From assembly GCA_024180945.1 (NCBI GenBank), contig JAKSGN010000002.1:806001-870000 (forward strand): 64,000 bases of DNA, in the 5' to 3' direction. Of this stretch, positions 1 to 9,954 are shown piece after piece (within the stretch, counting starts at the first letter, position 1; each line of letters begins with the position of its first letter). Position numbers and translations under genes: made by a program. The DNA comes from Macrophomina tecta (taxonomy: Eukaryota; Ascomycota; Dothideomycetes; Botryosphaeriales; Botryosphaeriaceae). The notes under the pieces were generated by a model, which saw nothing but the letters and a program-made list of their open reading frames with translations, was not told where the DNA came from and did no database searches.

Positions 1-1
1 C

Positions 2-33
<32 letters not shown>
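1..33 (+). repeat. (CAA)11 microsatellite, coding for polyglutamine
   Basis: Eleven perfect CAA triplets open the window, in frame with the P450 coding sequence, and may extend further to the left. The length is likely to be polymorphic. Confidence 0.9.
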
Positions 34-771
34 CCTCTGCTACCAGACCCCAAACAGCTCGACGCTCTCCCTCTTCTCGATGCCGTCATACGCGAGACGC
101 TGCGCCTCTGGCCGGCCGTCTCGGGGCGGCAGCCGCGCGAGATACCAGGCGAAGGGGCCGAGCTGGCTGGTTGTGCGGGCAGGCTGCCGGCGGGGGTGCG
201 GGTGCAAGCGTACGCGTACGTGCTGCATCGGACCGGGGAGGTGTTTGCGGAGCCAGAGGCGTGGAAGCCGGAGCGGTGGATGATGCGGCGAGGGAAAGAC
301 AAAAGGGCCGAGGGCGAGGGTGGTGGGGAGGAGGAAGAGAGCGAAAAAAGGCGACTGGCGGAGATGCGCCGATGGTTCTGGGCATTCGGGAGTGGGAGCA
401 GGGCGTGCATCGGGCAGCATTTTGCGTGGAATGGTGAGTTTCTCGTCCTCTTTGGCTTGCTTTCACCCCTGCACATTCTTCCTTTTTCCTCATGCACTTC
501 CGCCCTTGTGGCAGCATGGCTGTCCGTCAGAGGAAAAGGACGGCAAAGGCAAGTCAGTGTTCGAAGCAAAGTTGTTCTGACGTGAACTGCACATACAGCC
601 ATGAAGCACTTCGTTGCCGCCGTCTATTTAAACTTTACGACAGAAATCGTGGATGCGGAGGGAATTGAGATGTCAGATGGCTGGGTGACATCACCGAAGG
701 GAGAAAGGTTGGCGTTGAGGTTTCGACGTGTGGGAGTTGACGATAGCCCTCCTCATGCGACTAATACGTAA
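1..771 (+). CDS. Cytochrome P450, C-terminal part (5' end outside window)
   Basis: This is the end of a heme-thiolate monooxygenase; the substrate is unknown. Exons are 1-433 and 599-771, with a GT-AG intron at 434-598, and the reading frame is open from base 1. Visible landmarks in order are the K-helix ExxR motif in VIRETLRLWP, the meander region ending in PERW, and the heme-binding loop FGSGSRACIG with the axial cysteine. The second exon (starting MKHFVAAVYLNF) supplies the L-helix end and the C-terminal strands. Two oddities are visible. The first 33 bases encode eleven glutamines just before the K-helix. An acidic/basic low-complexity insert of roughly 25 residues (EGEGGGEEEESEK) lies between the PERW region and the heme loop. 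Family membership is certain; subfamily and function cannot be told because the N-terminal half is missing. Confidence 0.88.
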
Positions 772-900
772 CCTTTGCAAAGAAAGTATCCTTCTTGTAT
801 CTATACCAAACCAAATCCATAAACAACCATCGTAGAGAAGGAGTTTCGGCCGCTGCATGTCTTTTGAAATCGCTCTTTCTTTCTTCTTTCATAACCAAGC

Positions 901-3900
901 CTATGATGAGCCACCACGACCACCGATCTTACCAAGCGCCTCCTTCTGCGCGGGGCTCAACTCGCAGGCCGGCAATGCCTTTTCGCCTTTCTTCGTAGGC
1001 GCCGGCAAGAAGCCCACGGCAACTAAATATGCGAGGTAGGCGCCCACGGTCTCAACTGTCACGGCGCTGCCAGCCGATACGTCCTCACCCGTCCACTTAG
1101 CATCAGCACGGAGAGCCGCTGCAGCCTGGACGTCATCGAGTTCAGGAGCGATAGTGTCCGCAGGAAGGTTACCAGTGACAAAGTGGAAGAGAGGGAGACT
1201 TGGTACGCATGTTAGCACATGTCGAGGTTTTGAGACGATTGAAGGAGAACTAAGACTTACAGGGCATGTTCCTCCTTTTGACCGTCAATGGAGGCGGCAA
1301 CGTAGTCCTCCATCTTGGTACGCCACTCCTCGTACGAAACCTTCGGTATGTCATAGCCGTATGTTTCGAGGGCGCCGACGAATTCGTTGAAACTGAGCCG
1401 GGGGTGGCTGGTCACTTGAGTGACACCAAGGGGTTCAACAGGCGGGTTAAGAGTGGACGCAATGACGACGCGGGCAACATGAGTGACAGGAACTTGGTTG
1501 ACGGTATTCGTGATATCGGGCCGAGCGCTGAGCTGGAGACAGCCTTTTAGGAGACGAACGAGGAAGTCGTCGGTGATGGACGTGCCAGTGACTGGATCAC
1601 CGGTGACATAACCAGGACGGATGACGGCACCCCTGAGACCACGCTTGCCTGCCTCGCGAACGATATATTCACTCGCCCACTTGGACTGGCCGTACCCAGT
1701 GCCAAGACCCTTGCGACTACCCTCCATATCATCAGCTTCGAGAACGCCCTTGCCACCGGTTGCGACGCTCTCTTGTGACAGCTTGACATAGTGCTCGCTG
1801 TCAAGAGTGGAGGTGGAGCTGACAAATCCAAGCTGCTTGGGCTTGCCAGTGGTGCAGAGGGCAATCGCATTCATCGTGCTGATAACGTTCGGAGCGCGAA
1901 GACTAGAGTAAGGCTGCATCCAGTTGACAAGGGCTCCGTTGTGGATGATGACGTCTGCCTCATTGGCAACACGGGTCCAGGCATCCTCAGCCAAGCCAAG
2001 ATTAGGCTTGGTTAGGTCACCAGTGACGACCTCCAGCCGCGACCGCCAATCATCCGACCAGATGCCATAAGCCTGGCATGTAGCAACGATACGCTCAAGG
2101 CCTGCAGTAGGGTCCTTGGCACGAACATGCGCAATCACATGCAGCCTACGGTTGAGAAGATCCCGCAGCAAGTAGGATCCTAAGAAGCCAGTAGCACCTG
2201 TGATGAAGACGGTTTTGGGCTCCGAGAAGTCAAGGTTGGCACTAGGGATGGACTTTGGGAGCCGTTGCGCTAGTTCACGAGCATCGGCAGAGTAAGCCTC
2301 ATCCTTGACGTCCTCGAGTGCGGGGGCATGCTCGAGACGCAGACCAGCGGGGTCCTGAGCGCGGTCGATCTCAGTGGCGAACGCCTCCAGAGTTTGCGAT
2401 TGGAAAATAACGCTCATTGGGATGTCAATGCCCTTCCAGGTCCTCCTAACTTGAAGCAACATTTGTTGAGCCAAGATGGAATGACCGCCCTCCTCGAAGA
2501 AGTTGGACTCGGGAGTAAGCATGCGAGCAGAGACATTCGGCAGCAGATTGCCCCAGATTTCGGCAACCTTCTTCTGGGTTTCGGTCATGGAGGCCGCGAC
2601 TTGAGAAGGTCTTCTGCCAGCGGCAAGAAGAAGATCGGTGGGTTCAGGGAAGGGAAGAGCAGGTTTGTCGATCTTGCCATTAGGATTCAGTGGCATACGG
2701 GAAAGGGGAACGAACACGCTAGGAACAGCATAAGAAGGCACCTTAGTCTTCAGCAAATTCCTGCAGTCATCCGACAAGGGCTTGAACTTCTTCAGCATGC
2801 CAACCATGGACTCGTCCTGCGAGTCATCTGCAGCAAGGCCCTTCTCTTCCAGCCATTGAAGCCATCTTTTCATCTCCGGAACGATATAGCTGACCAGAGT
2901 GGGCTCCTCGTCCTTGTTTCTGCGAACCAGTGTGACATTCTCGCGAATGAGCGGGTGGCGCGAGAGGTGGGTGTCGATCTCACCAAGTTCAATACGGAAG
3001 CCCCTTATCTTAACCTGGTTATCAATTCGTCCGGTACACTCAACGTTTCCGTCAGCGGTGTAACGACCCAGGTCACCGGTCCTGTAAAGGCGGTCACGGG
3101 GACCCTTATAGAATTGTCTCCATGGCTCCTTCGAACCCGAGGCCGCGACCCTCTCCTCGTCCTGCTTGACCCACTTCGTCGGGTCAACGAACCAGTTGGT
3201 GATGAACTTGGACGCGTTCAGCGTAGCAGTGGTCTCATCGTTGCCAAGATAGCCCTCAGCCAAGCCACCGGCTCTAGTAAAAAGCTCTCCCTGTTCGCCC
3301 ACATCGCAAATGCGGTTTCTGTTCTCGCGATCCACGACCAGGAGCTGAACATCCAGCATACCCTTTCCAGCAGGGATAACGTCGCCCATGGTATCCAGGA
3401 AGTTGGGATCGTCGTTCTTGCTGGGGATCTCGAAGTACGAGACGGCACGTTGGGTCTCAGTAGTTCCGTACATGTTCACGATGCGAACATTGTGTGCCAG
3501 CTTTTGTAACCTTCTGCAGTCTCTCTTGATCAAAATATCGCCGACGAAGAAGGAGTGGTGGAGCGATGGAAACTGTGCAGTTGCGCCTCCGACCAGGATC
3601 TGACCCATGGCGGGGGTGAGGTGGGTGACGGTGGCCTTATAGTTACGCATCCATTCGGCGAGAAGCTCGTGAGCAATGTCGTCGCGACTGGGGACCAGGA
3701 GTTGGGCACCAAGGAAGAGTGGAGTGAAGATATCTCTCTGCGCCAGTCAGTGAATAGTTGGTCGCGTGTCCGGGTGGGGTTAACTCACCTGGATGGGGTC
3801 GTGGGCGATTCCAGAGAGCATAGTAAACCTGTCGTTCTCAGACAGGTTGAACCTTTCAGCCATCCAGGGGAAGTAGTATGCAAGCGAAAAGTGGCGGCCT

Positions 3901-4663
3901 TGCACACCCTTGGGCCTACCCTCGGAGCCACTGGTGAAGGACAGAGTCGGGATCGAGTCAGGCCCGACCAAAACGTTCGGCAGTTGACTCTTGAGGGACT
4001 CCTGTGCTTCTAAGCAGTCCTTTCCATCAATTTCGCCGCCGGCCAGAGTACCGTCATCACGAAGCTTGAGAGCAGGCACTTCTGCCTTAAGGCTGAGGTT
4101 CTTTGTGATGAACTCTCTGACCTTATCCGGCAGCTTCCCTGCGTCCTCGGTGGCGCGTTCAATCTGGACGAGAAATCTGGGGTTCGCAACCTCGAGGTAT
4201 ATGGTTTGGCGGTCGGGAGGATACTGGGGGTCAAGCACGCTGACTGTGGCGCCGGCCTTCAGAGCACCCATGTATGCGACGACGAGGTCGGCACTGCGTC
4301 GGATCAGAAAGCGCATAGCTTATGTCCCGTCGGTCTACTCACCCACGATGGGCGTAGACCATGACAACATCTCCGCGCTCACAGCCATGTGCCACAAAGT
4401 GGTGGGCAAGCTGGTTGGAGCTCTCGTTGATCTGCTTGTAGGTGAAGGCACGCTCGGGCGTCTTCGCACTCGGTGTCTCTACCACGCATAGTCTTTCGGG
4501 ATGCTTCTCGGCGTTGGAAGCAAAGATTTCGTGGATTGCTGGGTGAAAATGAGCAATTGGCCATGTTTGGAGGCTGGACAGTAGGTTTACCTCCGCGATA
4601 GTCGCTCCAGTGCAGGTCGGCGGTGGGGTCGGGCAGGACCGAAGCGGTGCCATTCTCGGCCAT
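901..4663 (-). CDS. lys2: L-2-aminoadipate reductase large subunit (Lys2)
   Basis: This enzyme catalyses ATP- and NADPH-dependent reduction of alpha-aminoadipate to its semialdehyde in fungal lysine biosynthesis. Exons on the minus strand are 4663-4591, 4538-4343, 4293-3789, 3737-1261 and 1198-901, giving 1182 residues, the usual length. Domains in order are an adenylation domain ([16 protein letters not shown] motif, [20 protein letters not shown]), a peptidyl-carrier domain with EEGGHSI whose serine (about residue 677) receives phosphopantetheine, and an NAD(P)-binding thioester reductase ([14 protein letters not shown], about residue 770; GYGQSKW). The start at 4663 (MAENGTASV) fits the family N-terminus. 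The last exon restores the conserved [11 protein letters not shown] block. Activation by a Ppt-type phosphopantetheinyl transferase is expected from the family. The gene is divergent from the gene at 5206 across 542 bp. Confidence 0.95.
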
Positions 4664-5205
4664 TGCTGCAGCAGATGCCGACTAGCGGAAGAACAATGGA
4701 AAGATAAGGAAGGAAGGATGGTGTTTGGTGGTGGTGCCGGCTGTTCAGAGATGGGGATGGAAAGTTGCGAACAGCGGCATGAGTCAACTGCTCGGTGCCA
4801 TGCGGCTGCAGAAAAACCTGGGGAATGACGTCCGAAGCCGGCGGGGCTTTGGGGCCCTGCCACTGGCACTGGCTCTTGGCATGCAGGCAGCCCGCGGAGC
4901 TTCGCCGCCCTGATTCGCGCGCGCCGACCTCACGACGCGCAACACCATCTCCGCCAGCGAGTACAGCCTACATGTAGCTGCTTCCTCTCTCCACATCTGC
5001 TGCCCGCTGCTACTGCGCTCCCCACGGGCGCTCCACACCTGAGCCCCCATCTCATCTCCGCCCTACCGCTCGCTGCCGCCGTCGCTCCTTCAATCGCCGC
5101 TCCGTGGCCTTTCCTCGTCTCCGGGCCTTGTATAGGGGCCACTGAATTCGCGTATCGACACCATTCCTCCGGATGTCGTAGCTGTCGATCGCACACTGCT
5201 CCAAC
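4664..5205. promoter_or_regulatory. Shared intergenic region between lys2 and the 5206 gene
   Basis: These 542 bp separate two divergent start codons and must hold both promoters and 5' UTRs. No convincing open frame or repeat is seen. No regulator site could be assigned with confidence. Confidence 0.5.
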
Positions 5206-7044
5206 ATGGCTCAATTCTTCATTCCTCCCCGCTACAAGGTGGTGCTCGCAATCCTAATCTTTTTCCTGATAACTCTGTCTCTGTTCGGCTCGCCTACCAA
5301 CATCGATCACGTCCCGACCTACGAAGAGGTCTCCGAGAAGATCAAGCACCCTAATCTGCCCTCGCTATCGCGACTGCCGAACTCGTACAATCCTTTCGCA
5401 CCCACCGCCCACAAGCCGCCTGTGCAAGCCAACAGTTCGAGCGGCGAGACAACATGGTTCAGCGACTGGAAGTGGCAGAATCCGTTTTCGTCCTCTATCA
5501 CTTTGGATGAAAATCGTGCTGTCCTCCCACCATTGAGCCCCCGGCAACCTGTCTACACGTTTTACGATGCAGATACGAAGCAGATCCCGGCTGTGCGGGA
5601 GGCTGAGGAACAATTGCTCCTGCAGTGGCGTCGCGCCTGGTGGGCTCAAGGCTTCAAGCCCGTGGTATTGGGTCGTGCCGAGGCTATGAACAACCCGTTG
5701 TACAAAACCCTGCAACTTGCCAACCTCAAGGAGACGCCCGAACTCGAAAAATTGGAGCTCGAGATGGCTCGTTGGTTGGCATGGGGGAACATGGGTACCG
5801 GCATTTTGGTCAACTGGCTCACGCTTCCAATGGCTCCCTACCACGATCCTTTCTTGGTCATGCTCCGTCGCGGAGAATACCCCAAGTTGACCCGCTACGA
5901 GCCCCTAAGAAACGGTCTATTCGTCGGCGAGAAGGATGCCATCAATGCTGCAGCTAAAGCTGCGCTGAATGACCCTGTGAAGTTGAAGAAGGCCAAGACT
6001 ATTCTCGAAGCTGTCCCAGCAGAGCTGTGGACAGTGGAGAAGACAGGTGATGCAATCGCCCTTTACGACCTGGCGACCATCAAGGCCAATTACAAAGACG
6101 TGGCGAAGAAGTTCGAAGGAAAGCCGAGTGCCGAAGGTCTGCTCTCGCTGGCGCAGTTGATGAACTCGCACCTGCACAACACCTGGCAAACCACGTTCGA
6201 ACATGGCATCTCCGTCCTCATGCCCGTCCCGGCCCACATGACTGCTTTGACCGAAGAGGCCGTCGACATCGCCCGCAACCTGACCCAATGCTCCGGGTCG
6301 CCCATGCCTGCCTCCTCGCCTCCCAACCGCAAATACAAGCCTTGCGTCGCCTCGACCCCGCTCAAAGTCCGTCTTGTCCCCGTCTACCGCAACGACAGCC
6401 AGCTCTTCAACATCGGCACCGTCCCTCACCCCTACACCTTCCTCTCCCTCATCCACCAGCGCGATGCCCTCACCGCGCGCTTCCTGCGCCGCGAAGTGAA
6501 AGAACGCGACCTTTGGCTCGTATCCGTCACCAAGGAGCTCCTCGGCACCGGCAAAAGCGCCTCCAGCCGCGTTTCGCACTTCAAAGAGGCCGTCGCGTCG
6601 GAGCTTGGCGCCCACCAGAGCCTCTGGCTCACCGCCGAGCGTGAGTCCCAGAAGGACCTCAATTGGATCTTCGGCTTCAACCTCCCCAACACCCCACCCG
6701 ACGACGGTAAGTCCGAAACTCCCGTCCCAGGCCCCGAGCGTAGACCCCCGCCTCCGAAGCCTGAGGGCCCCGTCCCATCGGAGAAGGAGCTCGGCATGGA
6801 GAGGGAGTTACTGCGAAAGGCGCGCGAGGCGATCAAGAGCAAGGTCAAGGAGATGGTACGTGTACGCGAGGCCGTTGAGGCGTGGAATATTGCCGATACT
6901 GAGGCGTGGCGGTTTGCGCGCGCTTTTTCGGCCAGGAGGCGCATGGAGCGGTTGGTGTGGGAGGAGGAGGAGAGTAAGTTTGCTGGCGCGGAGAGGCGGA
7001 AGGGAAGCAGTTGGGGAAGATGGTTCGATAAGGATAAGGAGTGA
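5206..7044 (+). CDS. Conserved-looking type II membrane protein, unknown function
   Basis: A single 612-residue exon starts at ATG 5206. The N-terminus has a short polar stretch, then a hydrophobic segment at about residues 11-28 (VVLAILIFFLITLSLFG), then a long soluble part. It therefore looks like a single-pass type II protein or signal-anchored lumenal protein. The middle part is globular in composition (GNMGTGILVNWLTLPM, MNSHLHNTWQTTFEHG, PHPYTFLSLIHQRD). The region around residues 490-525 is proline-rich (PGPERRPPPPKPEGP), and the C-terminus is a charged, probably coiled-coil segment ending in a lysine/arginine-rich tail. I do not recognise the family. The W/H/Y-rich blocks suggest a conserved ascomycete protein rather than a chance frame. 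It converges on the secreted-protein gene at 7486. Confidence 0.8.
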   Translation: MAQFFIPPRYKVVLAILIFFLITLSLFGSPTNIDHVPTYEEVSEKIKHPNLPSLSRLPNSYNPFAPTAHKPPVQANSSSGETTWFSDWKWQNPFSSSITLDENRAVLPPLSPRQPVYTFYDADTKQIPAVREAEEQLLLQWRRAWWAQGFKPVVLGRAEAMNNPLYKTLQLANLKETPELEKLELEMARWLAWGNMGTGILVNWLTLPMAPYHDPFLVMLRRGEYPKLTRYEPLRNGLFVGEKDAINAAAKAALNDPVKLKKAKTILEAVPAELWTVEKTGDAIALYDLATIKANYKDVAKKFEGKPSAEGLLSLAQLMNSHLHNTWQTTFEHGISVLMPVPAHMTALTEEAVDIARNLTQCSGSPMPASSPPNRKYKPCVASTPLKVRLVPVYRNDSQLFNIGTVPHPYTFLSLIHQRDALTARFLRREVKERDLWLVSVTKELLGTGKSASSRVSHFKEAVASELGAHQSLWLTAERESQKDLNWIFGFNLPNTPPDDGKSETPVPGPERRPPPPKPEGPVPSEKELGMERELLRKAREAIKSKVKEMVRVREAVEAWNIADTEAWRFARAFSARRRMERLVWEEEESKFAGAERRKGSSWGRWFDKDKE

Positions 7045-7485
7045 TGGGGAGCGCTGTGAGAGGGATGTGATAGATTTTGGGAATTTCTTGGAGACTTTGT
7101 CATGGCTATGCGGGTTTTCGGGGCGGGAAAGTGTACCGTTGTACACCACGGCGCTGGCGTAGTATGCATTTGACGCTTTTGTGGGTTAAGAATGAGGTCG
7201 TAAGAGTATTAGATACGGAACGTTTTGCTCATGGTTGTTCTGAGTTTCGCTATTTAAGCTACAGATTCAAATGCTCGTGTTATACAAGACCACACTCATA
7301 TTCCTTAATTGCTTGCCTTGTAATCGTGAAGAAGTCCTTTTTGATACTATGTTCTTTTTTGGTCCCATCAAATATCGTACAGTCAAACGATACAAAACAT
7401 TGCTTTCGACTCCATTCCCAGGGCGCTGCGGCTGATTGCTGAGTCCGAGTTCCAGTAGCGAATGGTGAAGGATGGAAGTTCTCAT
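7045..7485. other. Intergenic, between convergent 3' ends
   Basis: No gene is visible. The stretch should hold the 3' UTRs and polyadenylation signals of the two converging genes; no repeat was seen. Confidence 0.5.
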
Positions 7486-8024
7486 TTAAGAGCAAGAGTC
7501 GCTGCCGACGATGAAGTCGCCGTTCGAGTTCTCGCAACCGCACTCGCCGGTGTTGGGATCCTGGATGCACTTGGTGCCGATGCCGGACTCTTCGCCATTG
7601 GAGCTGATGAAAACATTATTGTTAATATACAATCCTCGTGAGGGAAATTGACAAAAAAAAAAAAAAAAAAAAAAAAGGAAAAGAAAAGTTATCCTGGGAA
7701 AACTCACTTCCAGAAGAAAGTCCAGCCCTCTGGGTTGTCTCCGAGCTCGTCGGAGGTCGGGGCGGTGCAGGTGTAGGCCTCGCAGGTGCCGTAAGAGATG
7801 CCGTTGGAGTTGGTCTTGGTGCGGGTCCAGACGGCGAAGGTCTGGGTGCCGGAGACGCGGGTGTTGTGGCTGCATTCGGCGGCCTGAATGTCGTCGGACG
7901 ACTCCTCAGGCGAGCAGGGCGGGTTCTTGGGGACCTTGCCCTTGGAGTTGGAGGTGCAGGGGTCGAGGGTAGCCGTGACGGCAGTGGCCGCCGCGAGGAG
8001 GGTGGCGAGGGTGGTGAATTGCAT
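7486..8024 (-). CDS. Small secreted cysteine-rich protein
   Basis: Two exons, 8024-7708 and 7603-7486, encode 144 residues. The start MQFTTLATLLAAATAVTA is a clear signal peptide with a likely cut near residue 18. The mature part of about 126 residues has nine cysteines (for example PPCSPEE, AAECSHN, GTCEAYTC, TKCIQ, GECGCEN, SDSCS) and no known catalytic motif. Size, secretion and cysteine content match fungal effector-like or surface proteins, but the family is not recognised and a role cannot be claimed. The 104-nt intron carries a homopolymer of about 24 A (plus strand 7652-7675). Splicing W-N-S across it joins the conserved-looking frame cleanly, so the model is well supported. Confidence 0.72.
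7652..7675. repeat. Poly(A)/(T) tract inside an intron
   Basis: About 24 consecutive A on the plus strand (T on the sense strand) lie just upstream of the acceptor side of the intron of the secreted-protein gene. They act as an over-long pyrimidine tract. Confidence 0.85.
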
Positions 8025-9181
8025 TTTTGGTAGTGTTTTATTCTCGACTGTTAAGAATATCAAAAAGAATGTCAGATAAGTGAAAAAAGAGGGATGTGTG
8101 TATTGCTGGCTGAAGAGCTTGAGTGATCGGATAAGAAAGAAATGCGGCTTGGCTGAAGGTGTTTATATACCTTCCTACGGAAGTTAGGGAGAGTGGCCAT
8201 GATGTGCGGCAAGGGCTGCAATGTTCTAAGCTCGACAAGACTCACGCGCCACGGCGATCCGTCTTTGCTGAAACTCGGCGTCATCATCTAAGGATGCCTA
8301 ACGAAGGTACGTACTCGGCCTGATTATCGAAACAGGCAATGGGATGGGGCTGCTTTGGGGAAGGGCGCGAGACATCGAACGGCCTCGAACACAAGGCAGC
8401 ATATGTCGGCGTCGCTTCCGCGTCGGCACTCCCGTGGATTGGCGCCGGCCTTGGGGCATATCGAAGTGGAAATGCGGGCGGAGATGGAGAGCCTCAGATT
8501 GAAAAGGTGGATCATATGTGGGGTTAGGGAAGTTTCATGTACAGGCCCGGCCTATCCCCTATTTAATTTCTGAACTGCGCCTTATAAGACAACCAACGAT
8601 CGTGACGCTGGCGCTTCGTCAGGGTACGAGTACACGAGTAGCAAGTAAACCCGCGGTATCCCCGATAGCCAGATGGCCGTTGTCATCCTAGTGTTGATGT
8701 CGGCATAAGATGCCTGCTTCAGGCCCGCCGAGCCCCTGAGACTTGCTTGTTTGTGAGGAAATGGTAGCTTCCGCGATGACGCAGGAGACGCTAAGCCTGT
8801 TATAGGGAAGATGGGAGCATCACCGCCATGTGCTGCACTGACTCGGTATACTTTCACACCACCTCCAGGTTGAGTTGCCGGCAGCGAATTTCATATAGGC
8901 CCTGCGTTGCGCGCTTTTCACCGCGCTTAGGGGCCCCTCACCTGGCCTTGAAACTCAATAAAGCAAAAAGTTATGAACGAAACAAAGAGTGTGACTGCTG
9001 AGAGCTGCGGCAGCATTCAACCACGGGCAGGGGCGCGAAACAAGACAAGCTCCATGGGTATGATGCACGTAAAAAGGAGTCCCTAACTCGCACGAGTTAG
9101 TCCGGAAGGATTTGAAAATCGACCAGACGGCAATTCAGATTGACAGAAACGAGCCGAAACGAAACAAAAGACAAGGAAAAG
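8025..9181. other. Intergenic region, no supported gene
   Basis: 1.16 kb upstream of the minus-strand secreted-protein gene. Short open frames are scattered on both strands without domain-like composition. It probably contains the promoter of the secreted-protein gene at its left end. A 16-base stretch at 8709-8724 faintly resembles the terminus of the hairpin repeat family described elsewhere, but is too short to call. Confidence 0.45.
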
Positions 9182-9618
9182 ATGACCAGAAGCAGCATCT
9201 TGTTCGGCGGACTCGGCAAGGCCAACGACAGCAGCGAGAAAGACGTCGAGGCCCCAATCAGCGACAGCAACTCGCGGCCGCAGCAACGGCGGCGCAGCTC
9301 GCTTAAGATGCAGGAGTTCATCAGCAGCGTGCGCAAGCTGTGTGACAGCGTACAGCAGCAGGCGCGCCAGACGGCGGCGGCGGCGGCGGCGAGGACCACG
9401 CACAGCCGCAGCGGAAGCAGATCGGACATTGCAAGGACTAAGTCGACCGAGAAGCTCGTGGCGATATCAGATGAGGGTTGCTGCTACGACTCAAAGAGCG
9501 TGCGTTCGGTGAGTTCTTCGAGGGCGCCACGGCATCCCAGGTACCGTCAGGCATGCAGCGGGGGGCTACACGTGTTCCCACAAGTGTGTCGGCGACGTCA
9601 AGACAGTGCAGCTGCTGA
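9182..9618 (+). CDS. Possible small serine/arginine-rich protein (tentative)
   Basis: A tentative two-exon gene, 9182-9508 and 9559-9618, joined across a 50-nt GT-AG intron, would give 128 residues from ATG 9182 (MTRSSILFGGLGKAND). It is rich in Ser, Arg, Gln and Ala (QQRRRSSLKMQEF, a run of seven alanines, THSRSGSRSD). One short helix-like segment (MQEFISSVRKLCDSVQQQA) could be an amphipathic helix. An upstream in-frame ATG at 9140 exists. There is no recognised family. The composition is biased enough that this could be non-coding; it lies just upstream of the transcription-factor-like gene at 9955 in the same orientation. Confidence 0.33.
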
Positions 9619-9954
9619 CCCTAGCCGGAACAGGAAATTTCGGTGCAGTGTCATGCGCTAGAACATGCATAGTGATCGGCGCTGGAGGATTGGCAGGCGG
9701 GAGGATCAAGCAGATTGGTGTTGATAGCGGAATGTGGGGACGAAAGAGGAGCAAAAGAAGCGAGGCGGCCACGACAAACAAACAGAAAGAGCGACCATCA
9801 ACAGCCGAGGTGAAGGATGGCGGAGATTTCATCCACTGCGCGCTTGACCACCGCCCTCTCACCGCACTCCAATTAATCCCCGCGTTCATTTATTGCGTAG
9901 AGAGTCCACATCCGTCCCCCTTCTGTGATAATCGTCAATTTAAGCTTCTCGGTC
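9619..9954. other. Intergenic, upstream of transcription-factor-like gene
   Basis: These 336 bp were read in all plus-strand frames for a Zn2Cys6 exon belonging to the next gene. None was found. No other feature is seen. Confidence 0.5.

Noticed and set aside
2328..3509. 393-codon open frame on the plus strand
   Set aside because: It lies antisense to the adenylation and carrier domains of lys2, and its translation has no domain pattern; a shadow of the real gene.
8709..8724. Possible end of the hairpin repeat family
   Set aside because: A 14-16 base similarity only, with no second arm within 100 bp.
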